Shown here piece after piece: positions 1 to 12,041 of a DNA stretch of 64,000 nt. Each line of letters begins with the position of its first letter. Within the stretch, counting starts at the first letter, position 1. Source of the DNA: Medicago truncatula. Its lineage: Eukaryota > Streptophyta > Magnoliopsida > Fabales > Fabaceae. The stretch spans positions 57,080,091 through 57,144,090 of the forward strand of contig NC_053044.1 in NCBI RefSeq assembly GCF_003473485.1, in the 5' to 3' direction. Position numbers and translations under genes: made by a program. The notes beneath the pieces were generated by a model. That model worked only from the letters and a program-made list of their open reading frames with translations, was not told the origin of the DNA and ran no database searches.

Positions 1-3000
1 GCAATTCCACCAACTTTGGATGACAATGCCTTGGAATTTTGGGCCTTAAACCCTGCAATTTATCCCCAAATCTCATCTAAATTATTAATAATAATATTTT
101 TATTGTTTGGTCGATTGAGCTACCATAGACTTCTCAATTTACTTCATTTACTATAGCCAATATATACTTTACTTCATTCAAATATTTTTGTAGTGCAAGT
201 ATAATTTGCTAGTGAAAGTATACATACCTTCTGGACCACTCCAACTGCTGCTTGCAATGGGGACAAATGCTCATAAGGAAGCTGACATTCAATCAGAAAA
301 CATTGATGAAAAGTTTAAATTCTGTGGAACCATAATTTTAACTGAACAAAAACACACAAAAATTATTTGAAACATTCTTCCTCTTTTATTGTCAAATTCT
401 GCTGTTAAATGTAGTATACATTGTTACCAGAATTTTACATAGTAGAGAGGATAAGTCACGTTTAATGGTGAAGATTTAACTCTAGGGCTCTATGGATACA
501 AGCAAAAGAAATCCAATGAGCGAAAAGAAAAGAAAAATTGCAAGAAGCATTACCTTTCTTGTAAGCAGCTCCCAGAGAACAATTGCAAAGCTAAAGACAT
601 CAGCTTTGTGATCATATGGTTTATGCTCAATAACCTTTCATATGTAAGAGAGATCACAAATTAGTTGTAATTGTTTTGACCAAAGACAAGAATAAACCAC
701 ACACAAGTCGGAAGATCAAAGGAAAAAGAGGAAAGAACAAGACACAAAAGTTTACGCGATTTGGTCAATGTGACCTACGTCACAAAGAAATCAGTGAGAT
801 ACTTATTTCGTTAGGACGAACAGGTAAATGGCACATATATCATATATGGGTTAAGCCAACAAGAGAGAGGGTGAGGTTTATAAAATAGGGAACAAAATTG
901 TTATTATCTATTTGCAAAGCGTATAAGCAACGAAAAAAACTAAAATTCATGTTAGCTTTAATAGATATTCAGTTCCAATTATTCAATTTTCAGCATAAAA
1001 GCCGTCATTCTCATTCCAACTAGTCTAGGTTCGTCTTAAACTTCCTCATCCAAACCTGTAGGTTATACATTTTAAAATTTAGAAGTAACCAACCCTATGG
1101 CAATGCTTATATATATACACAGACCTCTGGAGCCATCCACCGATATGTTCCGGTCTCTGCAGTCATTATACCAGAACGATTGCGCACTCTGGCTACACCA
1201 AAATCAGCAACCTTAACAACCTGAAAAGGATTTTAAAATATATACACAATTGGATAAGTTCATACAACTCATAATGTCAACTATATGTCTATATCTAAAA
1301 TTTGTGAAGCACTATTATGTGAAGACCAAAACATATGTAGCAGACCAAAATATTAGCAGAACTGGAAAAAACATAATGCATATTAAATTTCAAAGCTATA
1401 TCATAACCATCTCAATAGTTAGTTTATCATCCATTCCACATAACCTCATAGCATCTAACTGTAGTCTCGTACCAAGTTTTGAATTCCTCTCAAATTCTCA
1501 TCCTAACCCGTGCAAAGTGCAAACTCTATTTTTAAAGAACTTGAAACTTATTTTAATACTTTGTGGTAATAAACAGAGAGGATACTCAATCACTTACTTA
1601 CTATACATTATTGACTCCAAAAGTTAAGTAAATCTATTTTCTTTCCATCTTCTGCCAAAACTCAATCACTTCTTAGTAACTTGTATCGCCAATCAACTTT
1701 AGTTTCCATATATAATCAGATAGAGGACATGCAATAACTTATCCAACAGGAATTCCATTGACAAATATAAACCGACAGCATCAACTAAAATACAATAAGC
1801 CAGTAAAATTTAAAAGTAATCAATGTGAGCTTACTCCAGTCTTATCTATCAAAAGATTAGCTGACTTGAGGTCCCGGTGTATGATATCATTCTGATGCAA
1901 ATATTTCATCCCTTCAGAAACATCAATGGCTACTTTTAGCAAAGATGGAAGAGCAAGGACAGTTTTCTGTTTATGAAGAAGGTCGTACATACTTCCACCA
2001 GACAAATATTCTGAGATAAAAACAAGTTATATTGAAATCGACAATGCTTTTTCCAATACATTGTCAAAGTCATAATCAATAGGAAAAATTTAACTAAGAA
2101 TATGTGACTTAGTAAATTTGACCTGTGACAAGGCAGAGGTTTGGGGGTTTTGTACATGCACCAACAAATTTGACAACATTCCTGTGCTGAATTTTACTGC
2201 AACAATTCAATTAAAATAAATATATTGAATATCAATTACAATATATTAAAGAATATTATCGTTTCTCTTTATTTTCATTTTTACTCTGATTGGACAAATT
2301 TTCATATTGAAAATTATATTTATTTAAATTTAAACACTATTGAAAATTCCAGAGAAAAAAGGCCTCATGGTAGGGGACTGATGAATGGAAAGTGGGATGG
2401 AACGAACCTTAGGATATATACTTCCTGAGAAAACTCCCTATGTATATTTTCATCCAAACTCTCTTGCTTCAGGACTTTGATAGCTAAATCTTGATTACAT
2501 AATGTACCTTTGTACCTGTGTCAGCTATCAGTAATTCAACATATACTTACCCACAAACATATCAAAGAGATGAAATGATACTACTCACAAATCACTGAAC
2601 GGTCCAGATGCAATTTTCTTTTCAAATCTCAACCAACTTGCTTCACTTGTTGAGACGCCGTTTTCACGGGTGGGAAAAATTACATGTCTAGATATAAAGT
2701 TCATCCTAATTTTCTCTTGCTCTGCAAGCTTTGCAAGAGGAGGACTGCCATTTTCTTTCAACTGAGACTGCTTCTGGATTCGCACCCAAATATTACATAA
2801 ATAATCCTCTATTAAAACTAGGAGAGGAGAGAATTAAGCAAGAAACATTAGAATTAACTTGTTAACTTGCTTATAAGATGATGTGTGACTCTTTAAGTGA
2901 ACCATTGTGATGGATAGAAAATGAAATGCCAATTATAGATGATGCATATTAGGAAATAATAAAAACAATTTTTTTTTGTATTTTCACTGTTTCCGAAAAA

Positions 3001-5795
3001 ATGCATAGAATTCGTTCACTTCAAGACTATTATCACTTTGTTCACAAGTAAAATGAAAACAGAAAATGTTTTCACAAAGTAAACATGACCTTAACTTGTT
3101 AACTTGTAATTGTTACAAAAAGCTAATCAAGAACATTTAAAACATGCAGTAATAGTATATGTATATTTCAGCCCCAGTTAACTTTTATTATTATGTGAAA
3201 TATGTAACATGTATACTGATATTTGAACAAAGTGATATTAATTAGCAAAACAGTACGTACTGATATTTGAACACCCAACTGAGCTATTACCGTCAAGCGA
3301 AACAGTACTAATTACAAGTGAGTAAAAGTCTGTTTGTAAGGGAAATGATAGAGAAAAATAAGACAAGTAATGCAGGTAAAACTAGATCGAAAACATATTC
3401 AGTAAAAATGCAACCATGACTGGTTTATAACGGGCTTACCTCTAGTTTCTGAATTTTGTTAGCTAGTACATGCTTTAACTTTTCTGTCTCCTATAAATTT
3501 CAAGCATGGATAATTTGTCAAGCAAAGTTTTACAAAGAAATGAGAGACAAAAAAATTAGAGTATAATCAATGTCATATACTCTCGTTTCTTCTGCTCATA
3601 AAAAATTCAAGAGCACATCCTATATATAATTCAGTTCAAACTTCTAACATGTTTATATTTGAGTTACATGATCAAGTCTAATTTCCTTTAACATCAGTGT
3701 CCGTAGATTGAACTGCTGAACTGAACTGAACTATACGTTAGAAAATAATAGGAAATATATACCTCAACTGCCCAACCACCAACAACAAAAACATCCAATG
3801 AATAGCCATCCAATGTCGAAAAAGCATGTGCTTCTTGAATGTCCAGCCCAGTCTCAGACAATAAGGAAGTCAACTGTAGTTGCAGCACAACTCCTTAAAA
3901 CTATAAAAACATTGATTCCAGCTAGAAAGATTTGCACAGCAATCAATAATATCAGCTTGCTACCTGACTAAGAAGTTTTGGCTTGTCATTTGTTGAAATT
4001 GTGATTTCATGCATAGGCCTGCAACAAGTAGTAGAATGAAAACTAAGGAGGAACAAAATCAAAAGTTTCAACCAATTTTTTTTTTTTTTTTAATAAAATA
4101 GGTTACAAGAAGGAGAAGAGCAAGTAAATATATTATTCACGCAATCATACCTCATCATGTTGCCCTGAATATCAGAATCTTGAGGACTCACTTTATTTTG
4201 TGAATTTGAATGAAGGGATTTACAAGTCACCCCAGAAGCAGAGCAAACCTGCATAAAATATTTATTGCCAAGATCTAGCAAATCAATTTGCTAATGCAGG
4301 TAGGTACCAGCAAAGTTTCCATAGCCTGATAAAACGAAGAAATTAATTTTCTAGACACTAATGACATCAGAACATAAAAATTTCCTTCATAGGAAGCATG
4401 CAATGACTAATTAACAGTAAATATATTGAACTACAATAACTAAAAGAGAGAAATGTGTGAAATTAAAACAATGAAATAATTTAGAAGAGCAAATTATGTC
4501 TAGGTCTACTTTTCTTTTCAAGAAAATTTTCAAATATTATAATCTCATTATGATTCTGAAATGATGACTAGTTAATGCATAAATCACTACCACTTGTACA
4601 AGACGGACTTCAACTGCAGGTCCAGTAGATGCAGCTGGGGTTCGTGCAATGTGCAGTAACCTTTTATGCATAAGGACATATTGAGCCCTCTCCACATTCA
4701 TATCCAATGCATACCTAAAGTGTATTGCATATTAAATTTACATACACTAATAACAAACAATTAGATTTGCTATATGTCGTTATAAAAATTGATTTTAAAT
4801 GGATTGATTCTTGAAAATTGATTGTCGAAAAGTAAGTTGATTGTAAAGTGATCCATATTTGAATATATATCATGTGAAAATAGGTTGAACCATAAACTCA
4901 AGGTTAAAAATCAATTGAAGATGCAAAAGCTCTATTTTTCGTCTTAACCCTTCTTTTTTTCAATGGAAATGAGCTCTTGTAATTAGGAGTTTGGCAGGGA
5001 GGTAAGTAAACTCAGTTTCTCCTAAACAATTCTTTCTTTAGGCTTTGTTTGCGAGTTTGGAGGGGAAGGAAAGGAAAGATTTTGAGGGATGCAAAATATG
5101 AAGAAAAATAAGAGAAATCTTACAAAAATTTTAAAAGAGTAGTTTTTTAGAGAATGGTAAATTAATGCATATGATTACTTTATTTTTAATTTTAAAAATA
5201 TTATAACAACATAAATTAAATTTGAAGAATTCTTATTAACCCTCGAAAACCCTCCTCCAATACAATTTTTTAGTTCCTCCAAATGAGGAGGGTTTTGTAT
5301 TATGAAGAAAAGTTAACCCCTCAAAGTCCTCCTCTCTCATTTTCTTCTATTTCTTCCACTTGCTCATTCCTTTTTTCCTAAGCCTTCCCCTCCAAACTCG
5401 CAAACAAAGCCTTAGTGGAGCTCATTAATCACTTAAACCCAATTATTTAGTTGCAAAAGCTTAAAATTTTATTTTACAATTAAAATCAATTCAACTATAG
5501 AATATTCAAACATGTCGCGGTCAACGTTATACCTACATTCAGAATAAAGCAAGAATGTGGGAAGCAAGAATGATGAAGTGGTGAGAGAATGGGTTTGAAG
5601 GTACCTAGTGGGAAGACGATAGAAATGCGCCCAAAGATCATCCTCAAAACCGGGAGCCATAATCTCAGGAACATTCAATTCCCTAAGTCGACTAAGAACT
5701 TTGAGGTAAACTTCAATCTTTTGTTTCTGCTTTCCATTTTGATTCCATTCAGAACTGATAGCTTTGATATTGCAACAACTCTCTGTGTCTCCCAT
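1..5795 (-). CDS. ACT-domain serine/threonine/tyrosine kinase, STY8/STY17/STY46 type (3' end outside window)
   Basis: Exons on the minus strand, high to low: 5605-5795, 4591-4714 (or from 4594), 4151-4248, 3964-4018, 3763-3873, 3440-3490, 2589-2773, 2408-2515, 2123-2196, 1835-2010, 1125-1220, 554-634, 228-281, 1-52 (continues). All junctions are GT/AG and keep frame, giving about 485 residues. The N-terminal part has the family's [17 protein letters not shown] segment. An ACT domain follows at about 140-195 ([20 protein letters not shown]). The kinase domain starts near 265 with AIKVLK (catalytic Lys), [19 protein letters not shown] and [10 protein letters not shown]. Known Arabidopsis members are cytosolic kinases that phosphorylate chloroplast transit peptides; that role is inferred here. 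The start at 5795 is chosen because the next in-frame ATG (5897) lies only 8 bp below a TATAAATA (5905-5912). The glycine loop reads [11 protein letters not shown], lacking the usual last Gly. Intron 1 holds a MITE. Confidence 0.9.
5041..5411. mobile_element. Tourist/PIF-Harbinger-like MITE in kinase intron 1
   Basis: The two ends are near-perfect inverted repeats of about 29 bp that begin GGCTTTGTTTGCGAGTTTGG. The element is flanked on both sides by TTA (5038-5040 and 5412-5414), the 3-bp TWA duplication typical of PIF/Harbinger elements. It is 371 bp long with no coding capacity. Confidence 0.75.
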
Positions 5796-5904
5796 CACAT
5801 GAACATGAAGAAAATCAAAAGATGTGAGTTGTGTCTGAAATGGAAATTGTATATAAAACTGAAGCTGATGACTATTGCAAAGGAGTGCAATGCGCATCTA
5901 TATT

Positions 5905-5912
5905 TATTTATA
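5905..5912 (-). promoter_or_regulatory. Candidate TATA box of the kinase gene
   Basis: TATAAATA on the minus strand, about 110 bp upstream of the chosen kinase start. The spacing would put the transcript start near 5875-5880. It is a sequence match only. Confidence 0.4.
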
Positions 5913-5988
5913 TTTGATGTGGATTATACGCACAACTTCAACATTTTGATTATATCACCGTTTCTTGTCCAAGAATCCACCATCCATA

Positions 5989-6013
5989 TATATATATATA
6001 TATATATATATAT
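5989..6013. repeat. (AT)n microsatellite
   Basis: Uninterrupted alternating TA run upstream of the kinase gene. The rest of 5800-6220 shows no gene. Confidence 0.9.
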
Positions 6014-6220
6014 TACTGGTAAAGTAGTAATGTCGATGAATGCAAGGAATTATAATGCTTTAATTATGTAATCCTTTGATGGCATCACTACCACCAAACA
6101 GTAGTGCCCCTTGTTTCTTTCGCTAGGCAGATACAACTAAATAGCATGCACTCCATGTTGTTGACAGCGGAAGGCAACAATGACGAATATTTCAAATGAT
6201 CCAAATACAAGTCATCCAGA

Positions 6221-6508
6221 TCAATTGAAATCAATTACGAATATTCTTTCTAAACAAATGAGAGCCACCAATTGTAACACGTACAGCCCCACACCGTTAG
6301 AGAGAACACTATGAATTCCCAACCAGTGCAAAACACAATACCAAATGCTTCCAAGCAAAGCACAATCCAAAAAAGCGTGATTTATAGATTCCTCATTTTT
6401 GCATCCTTCTGAGCATGATAATTGTTGGATATACCTTGAAATCGCATGTGACTGTGAAAGTGTTCCAGTTCTGCCTATCTCGCGGCGCAGAGGAAAGACT
6501 CGCAGCAC
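6221..6508 (-). pseudogene. LINE fragment: reverse-transcriptase zinc-binding (zf-RVT) tail
   Basis: The minus-strand reading frame has the zf-RVT signature: Cys-x3-Cys (CSEGC), then a His-x6-Cys (HAFLDCALLG), followed by a tryptophan-rich IWYCVLHWLG. This block lies at the C-terminal end of plant LINE ORF2 proteins. No upstream reverse-transcriptase domain is present, so it is a short orphaned remnant. Confidence 0.7.
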
Positions 6509-6509
6509 G

Positions 6510-8290
6510 AAGCTAGAAGGATTGCAGGGTGTCTAGCCACTGCCTCTCTCCTCCAGAGTAAGTCAATTTGAAGCGAACAGGGTAAACAATATTGTGTGTT
6601 TTTCCTCTTCTATACTCCTCTTTTATCTTGTTGTTCTTCTAATCAATTGTAGTTTTACATTACATTGTTGTTATTGCTTGCGATCTATTTGGCTATTGGT
6701 TGTCGTTGATCCTTGCTCCACACATCAAAGTTTATCGGTGTGAGTTTTGATCCGAAATCACAATAATAACGAATCTTAACGAGTTACTCCACATCACTTC
6801 AATTTAACTTGGGTTGAAATCCTCTTATTCAACAGCCTCCACGCAAATAATTATAGTAGCTTAATTAAAAATAGCAACTCGTAAACCCGGACTCAACAGT
6901 GAAGATCCCTTTGGTTCATGAGAAAATTCCGCATACAAATCAGGAAGATATTCCATCAAATTTTGATATCTGGATATTGATCAGTAGATAGTAGGCAGAA
7001 TCATTTAAGTGATGCATCTCACAAAAGGAAAAAAAGAATAAGATGAAATGCAAGTAAATTTACTAATATTGATGATGTCATTATCGACACATATTCTAAG
7101 AGTGATGGTTCAAGTGTTGCAGCAAAAAATCTATCACGCAAGGGGTCAACACCAAAGATGATGGGTTTAAATGGAATGATAGTTTGCAAGCTTTTGAAGT
7201 AGATTTTTTTCTCATGACTAGGGTCTATAATAAATTAGGAAGTAAAAACCCTCAATTTTATGTTATGCGTGGAGGAAAAAGTGCCCCGTTGACACTAGTT
7301 CGACTATAAAAAAAATCACGATCAATGTCATTGTCAGGTACATGTATCACTACTATTCTAGTACATGTTTCAGTACAACTACATGTTATAGATTTGACGA
7401 ATAATTAAGCCAAGAAAACAAATAGAGAATCAATATGATAATACATTTATTGACTTCAATCTTATGTTTTTCTTTTACATAAATAAATTTCTAACTTATA
7501 TAAATATAATAAATATTTTCCAAAAATTAATTAACGTTGGAAATTAAAAGAAACAGAAGAAGAGGTGAAGGAAAAAACAACGAAAAAAAAGTGGGAAAAG
7601 GTAAAAAAAAAAAAAAAAAAAAATAGTAAATGAAGCAACCAGAGAAAAATAAAGTAAGCAAAAGACTAAAAATGGATAGAATTGTTAATTATGTGAATCT
7701 AATTCTTTTAAATTTATTCTATAAAAACATTTTCAAAATGATTAATAAAGAAAATAAGGATTTTTATTGTAAAACTTAAGTCGTTACCGATATAATTACC
7801 CCCAATTAAATTATTTTGTTGTGTATCTCAAATATAATTTACAGACAACTATAAAGACTAATCCTCAAGTCAATTAGAATTATAATTGACCATAAAGTTC
7901 TTTCTCAAGAGTTTTAACATTGTTGCATTTTAAGAGTTGGAATAAAGCATAACCAAATATTGTTTCAACCACAATTCAAACGCATATACTCTTTATCAAA
8001 TCAATCTTAATTCAAATTCATAAACTACTTGAGTCCAACCACTTTGTTGACAATTTGTTTTTTTACATGGTTTGTGAATCATATTGTCATAGTTGCAATT
8101 TTGACCCCCTATTAAAAAATTTATTTTTTAGACCCTTAACTTTTCCCCCTTTTGCAACCTTCAAACCCTCTTGATTTTGACTGGTTAATGCCCACGTGGC
8201 TCCTCACTTAAGTGAGTTGGACGCCACGTGGGTTATTTTTGAATTAAATTTAAAAGAAAAGCCACATTTGTATATTCTAATAAAAAAACA
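6510..8290. other. Intergenic, no gene recognised
   Basis: AT-rich sequence without a convincing reading frame on either strand. There is a long A-run near 7601-7623. I see no other ordered structure. Confidence 0.5.
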
Positions 8291-8291
8291 A

Positions 8292-8446
8292 AGGGTTAAT
8301 GGTGATTTACCCCCTGTAATATAGGTCATTTTTTGTTTTCCTCCTGTAAAATATTTTTTTTGATTTGCCCCCTGTAAAAAAAAAATATTTTACATGAGGA
8401 AAAACAAAATATGACCTATATTACAGGGGTAAAGCACCGTTAACCT
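8292..8446. mobile_element. Small palindromic MITE (ends AGGTTAA)
   Basis: The left arm (GGTGATTTACCCCCTGTAAT...) is mirrored by the right arm (...ATTACAGGGGTAAAGCACC), so the 155-bp unit folds on itself almost completely. It is non-coding, and I could not fix a target duplication. Confidence 0.65.
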
Positions 8447-8599
8447 AAAAACAAAAATAGAACTAGAAAGAGCACGTGATTCTTTAATTCCCCAATCTTC
8501 TTCACAAATTCATCATCACCACCATTCATCATCTTCACGTATTCAAACCTAACAGCATCATCAACATCAACCATATATCATCAGCATCACTATTTTTTT

Positions 8600-9890
8600 G
8601 AATTTTTTTTTTTTCTGACCCTATTTGCCAAAAAAAATCCAGCTATGACCCCCTTTGAAATTTTTTTACCGAAATGACCCACTTTTTTTTTTTTTTTTTT
8701 GTCTTTTTCCTCATTCCCGCCATCTGAAATGGCGGGACTGAGCCGCCGGTACACGTGGCGCATCCTGACTGGCCACTTTTTTTTTTTTTTTTTTTCTTTC
8801 ATTACCGCCATTTGAAATGGCGGGACCCCGGCAGATTTTGACACGTGTCAGCCGTTATTTTTTTTTTTTTGTCCTGTAGTGTATTCAGAAAATTGAGAAA
8901 AAATTTCAATTTTGTTCCCAGAGGGAATCGAACCAGGCACGCGTGAGACATTGCCAGGCTGCATTACCACCAAGCCAATGAAGATTTGAGGTTAATGTTT
9001 GCATCCAATAATATATATATCATTTTTAAAACCAGATTCACACACCATGAGGCATGAACCATCCAATTTTTCATTTTTGTTTTTTTATTGGATAATTTAG
9101 GATCTCCGACGAAATATATTTTGATAAAATATCCGACGAATATATATATATTATTATCCGACAAAATATATATTTTTCACCGATAAATTATCCGACGAAA
9201 TGATTTATATATTATTTCAAGATAAAATCTAGAATCCAATTAAAATTATAAAATCTCCTATATTTATTTTTTTTATTGGATAATTGAGGTGCCCGTGGCC
9301 GGGGTGATTTTTTTTTTTTTTATAAAATCGCCTAGTGGCTAGAAAAATTCACCTTAAAGATGAATAAGTGAGGCGAATTCACCTTAAAACAATAAAAAAA
9401 TTTAATGTGAATTCACCTAAAAAATAAATATAGGAGATTTTATAATTTTAATTGGATTTTAGATTTTATCTTGAAATAATATATAAATCATTTCGTCGGA
9501 TAATTTATCGGTGAAAAATATATATTTTGTCGGATAATAATATATATATGTATTTGTCGGATATTTTATCAAAATATATTTCGTCGGAGATCCTAAATTA
9601 TCCAATAAAAAAACAAAAATGAAAAATTGGATGGTTCATGCCTCATGGTGTGTGAATCTGGTTTTAAAAATGGTATATATATTATTGGATGCAAACATTA
9701 ACATCAAATCTTCATTGGCTTGGTGGTAACGCAGCCTGGCAATGTCTCACGCGTGCCTGGTTCGATTACCTCTGGGAACAAAATTGAAATTTTTTCTCAA
9801 TTTTCTGAATACACTACAGGACAAAAAAAAAAAAAAGGGGGTCATAGCTGGATTTTTTTTGGCAAATAGGGTCAGAAAAAAAAAAAATTC
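8600..9890. mobile_element. Fold-back Mutator-like element, copy 1
   Basis: Very long inverted arms around a short loop. The outer ends read GAATTTTTTTTTTTTCTGAC and its reverse complement. The left arm carries an extra block at about 8640-8870 with two small hairpins (CCGCCATCTGAAATGGCGG and CCGCCATTTGAAATGGCGG) that is missing from the right arm. The loop (about 9275-9425) reads GAGGTGCCCGTGGCCGGGGT on the plus strand. The likely target duplication is a low-complexity TATTTTTTT. Copy 2 lies at 25073-26401. Short reading frames inside the arms are by-products of the palindrome. Confidence 0.8.
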
Positions 9891-10426
9891 ATATTTTTTT
9901 TCTCTCTCTCTCTCAAACCACTCAATCTCCCTCCAACTCTCTTTAGTTTCAATTTTTATGAAGGTTCAGATCTAAATATTTATAAATGCGGCGAATTCTC
10001 GTTGAATATATTTAGGAGATGAATGAGAGGAGGAGGAGGAGAAGGGTTCAGATGAGTTACTGTCGGTGAGTCACTCATCTCACATCCCTTGCATGAATTG
10101 AGTGATTCAAAATGAGTTTCATTTTGTTAAGCCTAAAATAAAAATTACTTTTACAAGAAATAAAAAAATATGATAGAAGTAAAATGTGATTAAATATTTG
10201 CGTAACAATTTAATACTACATTAATATGATAAAGAAAGTTACATTAATATGCATAAAATTTAAATATTAAAACAAAAAAATTATATAAAAAGTTTAATTG
10301 TGGTGGATCGACAGTTCAAAATATTTTTGAACACACAATCAATCAAAATATTTAGAATTGTCACGTAAATTAAAAACATTAATTAATGAGAATAGAATGC
10401 ATACATTGTAAATGTAAATTAGTTTT
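9891..10426. other. Intergenic, no gene recognised
   Basis: A CT-rich run (9900-9915), a short GAGGAG run near 10030, then AT-rich sequence. No supported feature. Confidence 0.5.
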
Positions 10427-10564
10427 TTTTAGATAGATGAAATGGCAAAGCCATTATAAACTCACACACACAAATGAAGGAACCGGGGTTCGAACTCCAG
10501 TCATGGCATCCGGCCTAACAATTTCAGCATTTTACCAGTTGAGCTAGAACTTCTTAATAATGTG
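10427..10564 (-). mobile_element. tRNA-derived SINE, Au-like
   Basis: Read on the minus strand, it has a box A (TAGCTCAACTGGTAAAAT) and a box B (GTTCGAACCCC), then a body ending CCATTTCATCTATCT and an A-run. Direct repeats ATGTAAATTAGTTTT (10412-10426) and ATGTGAATTAGTTTT (10565-10579) flank it and match at 14 of 15 positions, as expected for retroposition. The 3' end resembles the plant Au SINE. Confidence 0.75.
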
Positions 10565-11012
10565 ATGTGAATTAGTTTTACAATGATGTTTGATGAAATA
10601 TTTTTATTTTGCCTTTTCTTAGCGGTGATTAATGTGGTTAAATCATAAAAGTGAGGCAACATGTAGTAGGAATGATTTTGTCAAAAATAAAAATAAAAAA
10701 TGTAGGTTACATATCCCTAAGTTGGTTCATATTTAGGGAATCAATATAGATGTACCCTTTTAATTATTTAAGTGTCTTTCTTCTTAGATGTCTTTCTTCT
10801 TAGATTTTTCATAGTAAACGACTCATTCATAAACAGATTTTTTAAAATATATTTTTAATAAAAATAATCAAAGCGAGTTAAAAAACAAATATATGTATAT
10901 ATGCATGCGATTGACTACCAAGTAAATATATGAGAAATGTTATTTGTACTACTATTTTATGATAATTAAATTGTTTGACAACTTTCTCTTTTATTCTCAC
11001 ATTATATTTTTA

Positions 11013-11146
11013 CTTTTTTTTCGTGAGGTAGTCTAGAGGTTAGAACTCACCTTTTTTAAGGTGACTAAGGGGTGTTCGGGATTCGAACTCGAACCCCTGC
11101 ATATAACAATCTATGTCTCTGCCAACTAAGTTATGCTCACGGAGAC
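11013..11146 (-). mobile_element. tRNA-headed SINE (GTCCCCGTGAGC family), diverged copy
   Basis: The minus strand starts GTCTCCGTGAGCATAACTTA and has a B-box-like GGGTTCGAGTTCGAATCCC. It ends in an A-run next to 11013. No clear target duplication is seen, so this may be an old copy. Confidence 0.55.
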
Positions 11147-11190
11147 ATGTGTGTGGTAATTTTATAGTAAATAATATAGTTTAATTTTAT

Positions 11191-11200
11191 CCTTGAAAAA
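11191..11200 (+). repeat. A-tailed micro-insertion CCTTGAAAAA
   Basis: Ten bases between two perfect 17-bp copies of ATATAGTTTAATTTTAT (11174-11190 and 11201-11217). Confidence 0.7.
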
Positions 11201-11786
11201 ATATAGTTTAATTTTATGTGGGTGGCATTGAAAGTGGTTATGATTAAAATAAAATATTTTAAATGATCTAACACTAGTGATGGTGGATAGTGTAAAAACA
11301 GTTATGCCGACGTTATATATGAATTAAATTCATAACAATTAAATTATTTCTACAAAATTGATATTAAGTAGTCTTTTTCTTGATGTTCTATAAGTAAAAC
11401 TCAAATGGTTGTTGCAAACAAACACATTTGATATGGAGAAACATGGGTTCAATCTTGTAATTTTTCATTTCTCTAACACTTAAAATTAAATATTTGAGTT
11501 TTTCTCCTTGACTCTTTAGAACCAAAAAAAAAAAAGGTATATTTTCTTCTTCTTATTAATTATTATTATTAATTTAAGGAATATTTTCTTATTATTATTT
11601 TCTTAAAACAAATTATTATTGTTTTTTTTTCGCGGTTGTTCCCGAATGTGAACAAAATTAATACGAGTCATAATAATTGACTAAATTAATTGTATTTTTT
11701 TTCCTTCCTTAAAAAAATATACAACTAATTTAGTCAAATATACAATTAATGATTTTCAAACCAATTACAATAAAAAATAATGAATA

Positions 11787-11801
11787 TCCTTAAAAATTAA
11801 A
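11787..11801 (+). repeat. A-tailed micro-insertion TCCTTAAAAATTAAA
   Basis: Fifteen bases between 15-bp direct repeats AAAAAATAATGAATA (11772-11786 and 11802-11816). Confidence 0.65.
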
Positions 11802-12041
11802 AAAAAATAATGAATAGATGATAATGATAGCAGTTCAATTAAAAATATTTTTAATTAACCAAAAGAGAATACTAGTTTCCATTAAAAAAATGAAGAGATT
11901 TGACTAAAATTTTTAAATTAATGAACATTGAAAATGAAAAGAAAGGGATAAGAGGGAAGTAGAAGAAAAAAAACCACAAAAAAAAAAAAAAACAAAAGTC
12001 TTGGAATTCATCCAAATAGTGATACCAAAGAGCAGTCGAAT

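Noticed and set aside
8964-9164. 66-residue frame repeated at 25440-25640 and 26002-26202
   Set aside because: It is the same stretch of the fold-back element's arms read each time; identity comes from the palindrome, with no codon signal or domain.
10785-10806. Adjacent TCTTTCTTCTTAGAT repeat as a further micro-insertion
   Set aside because: The two copies abut with no insert between them; simple tandem duplication.
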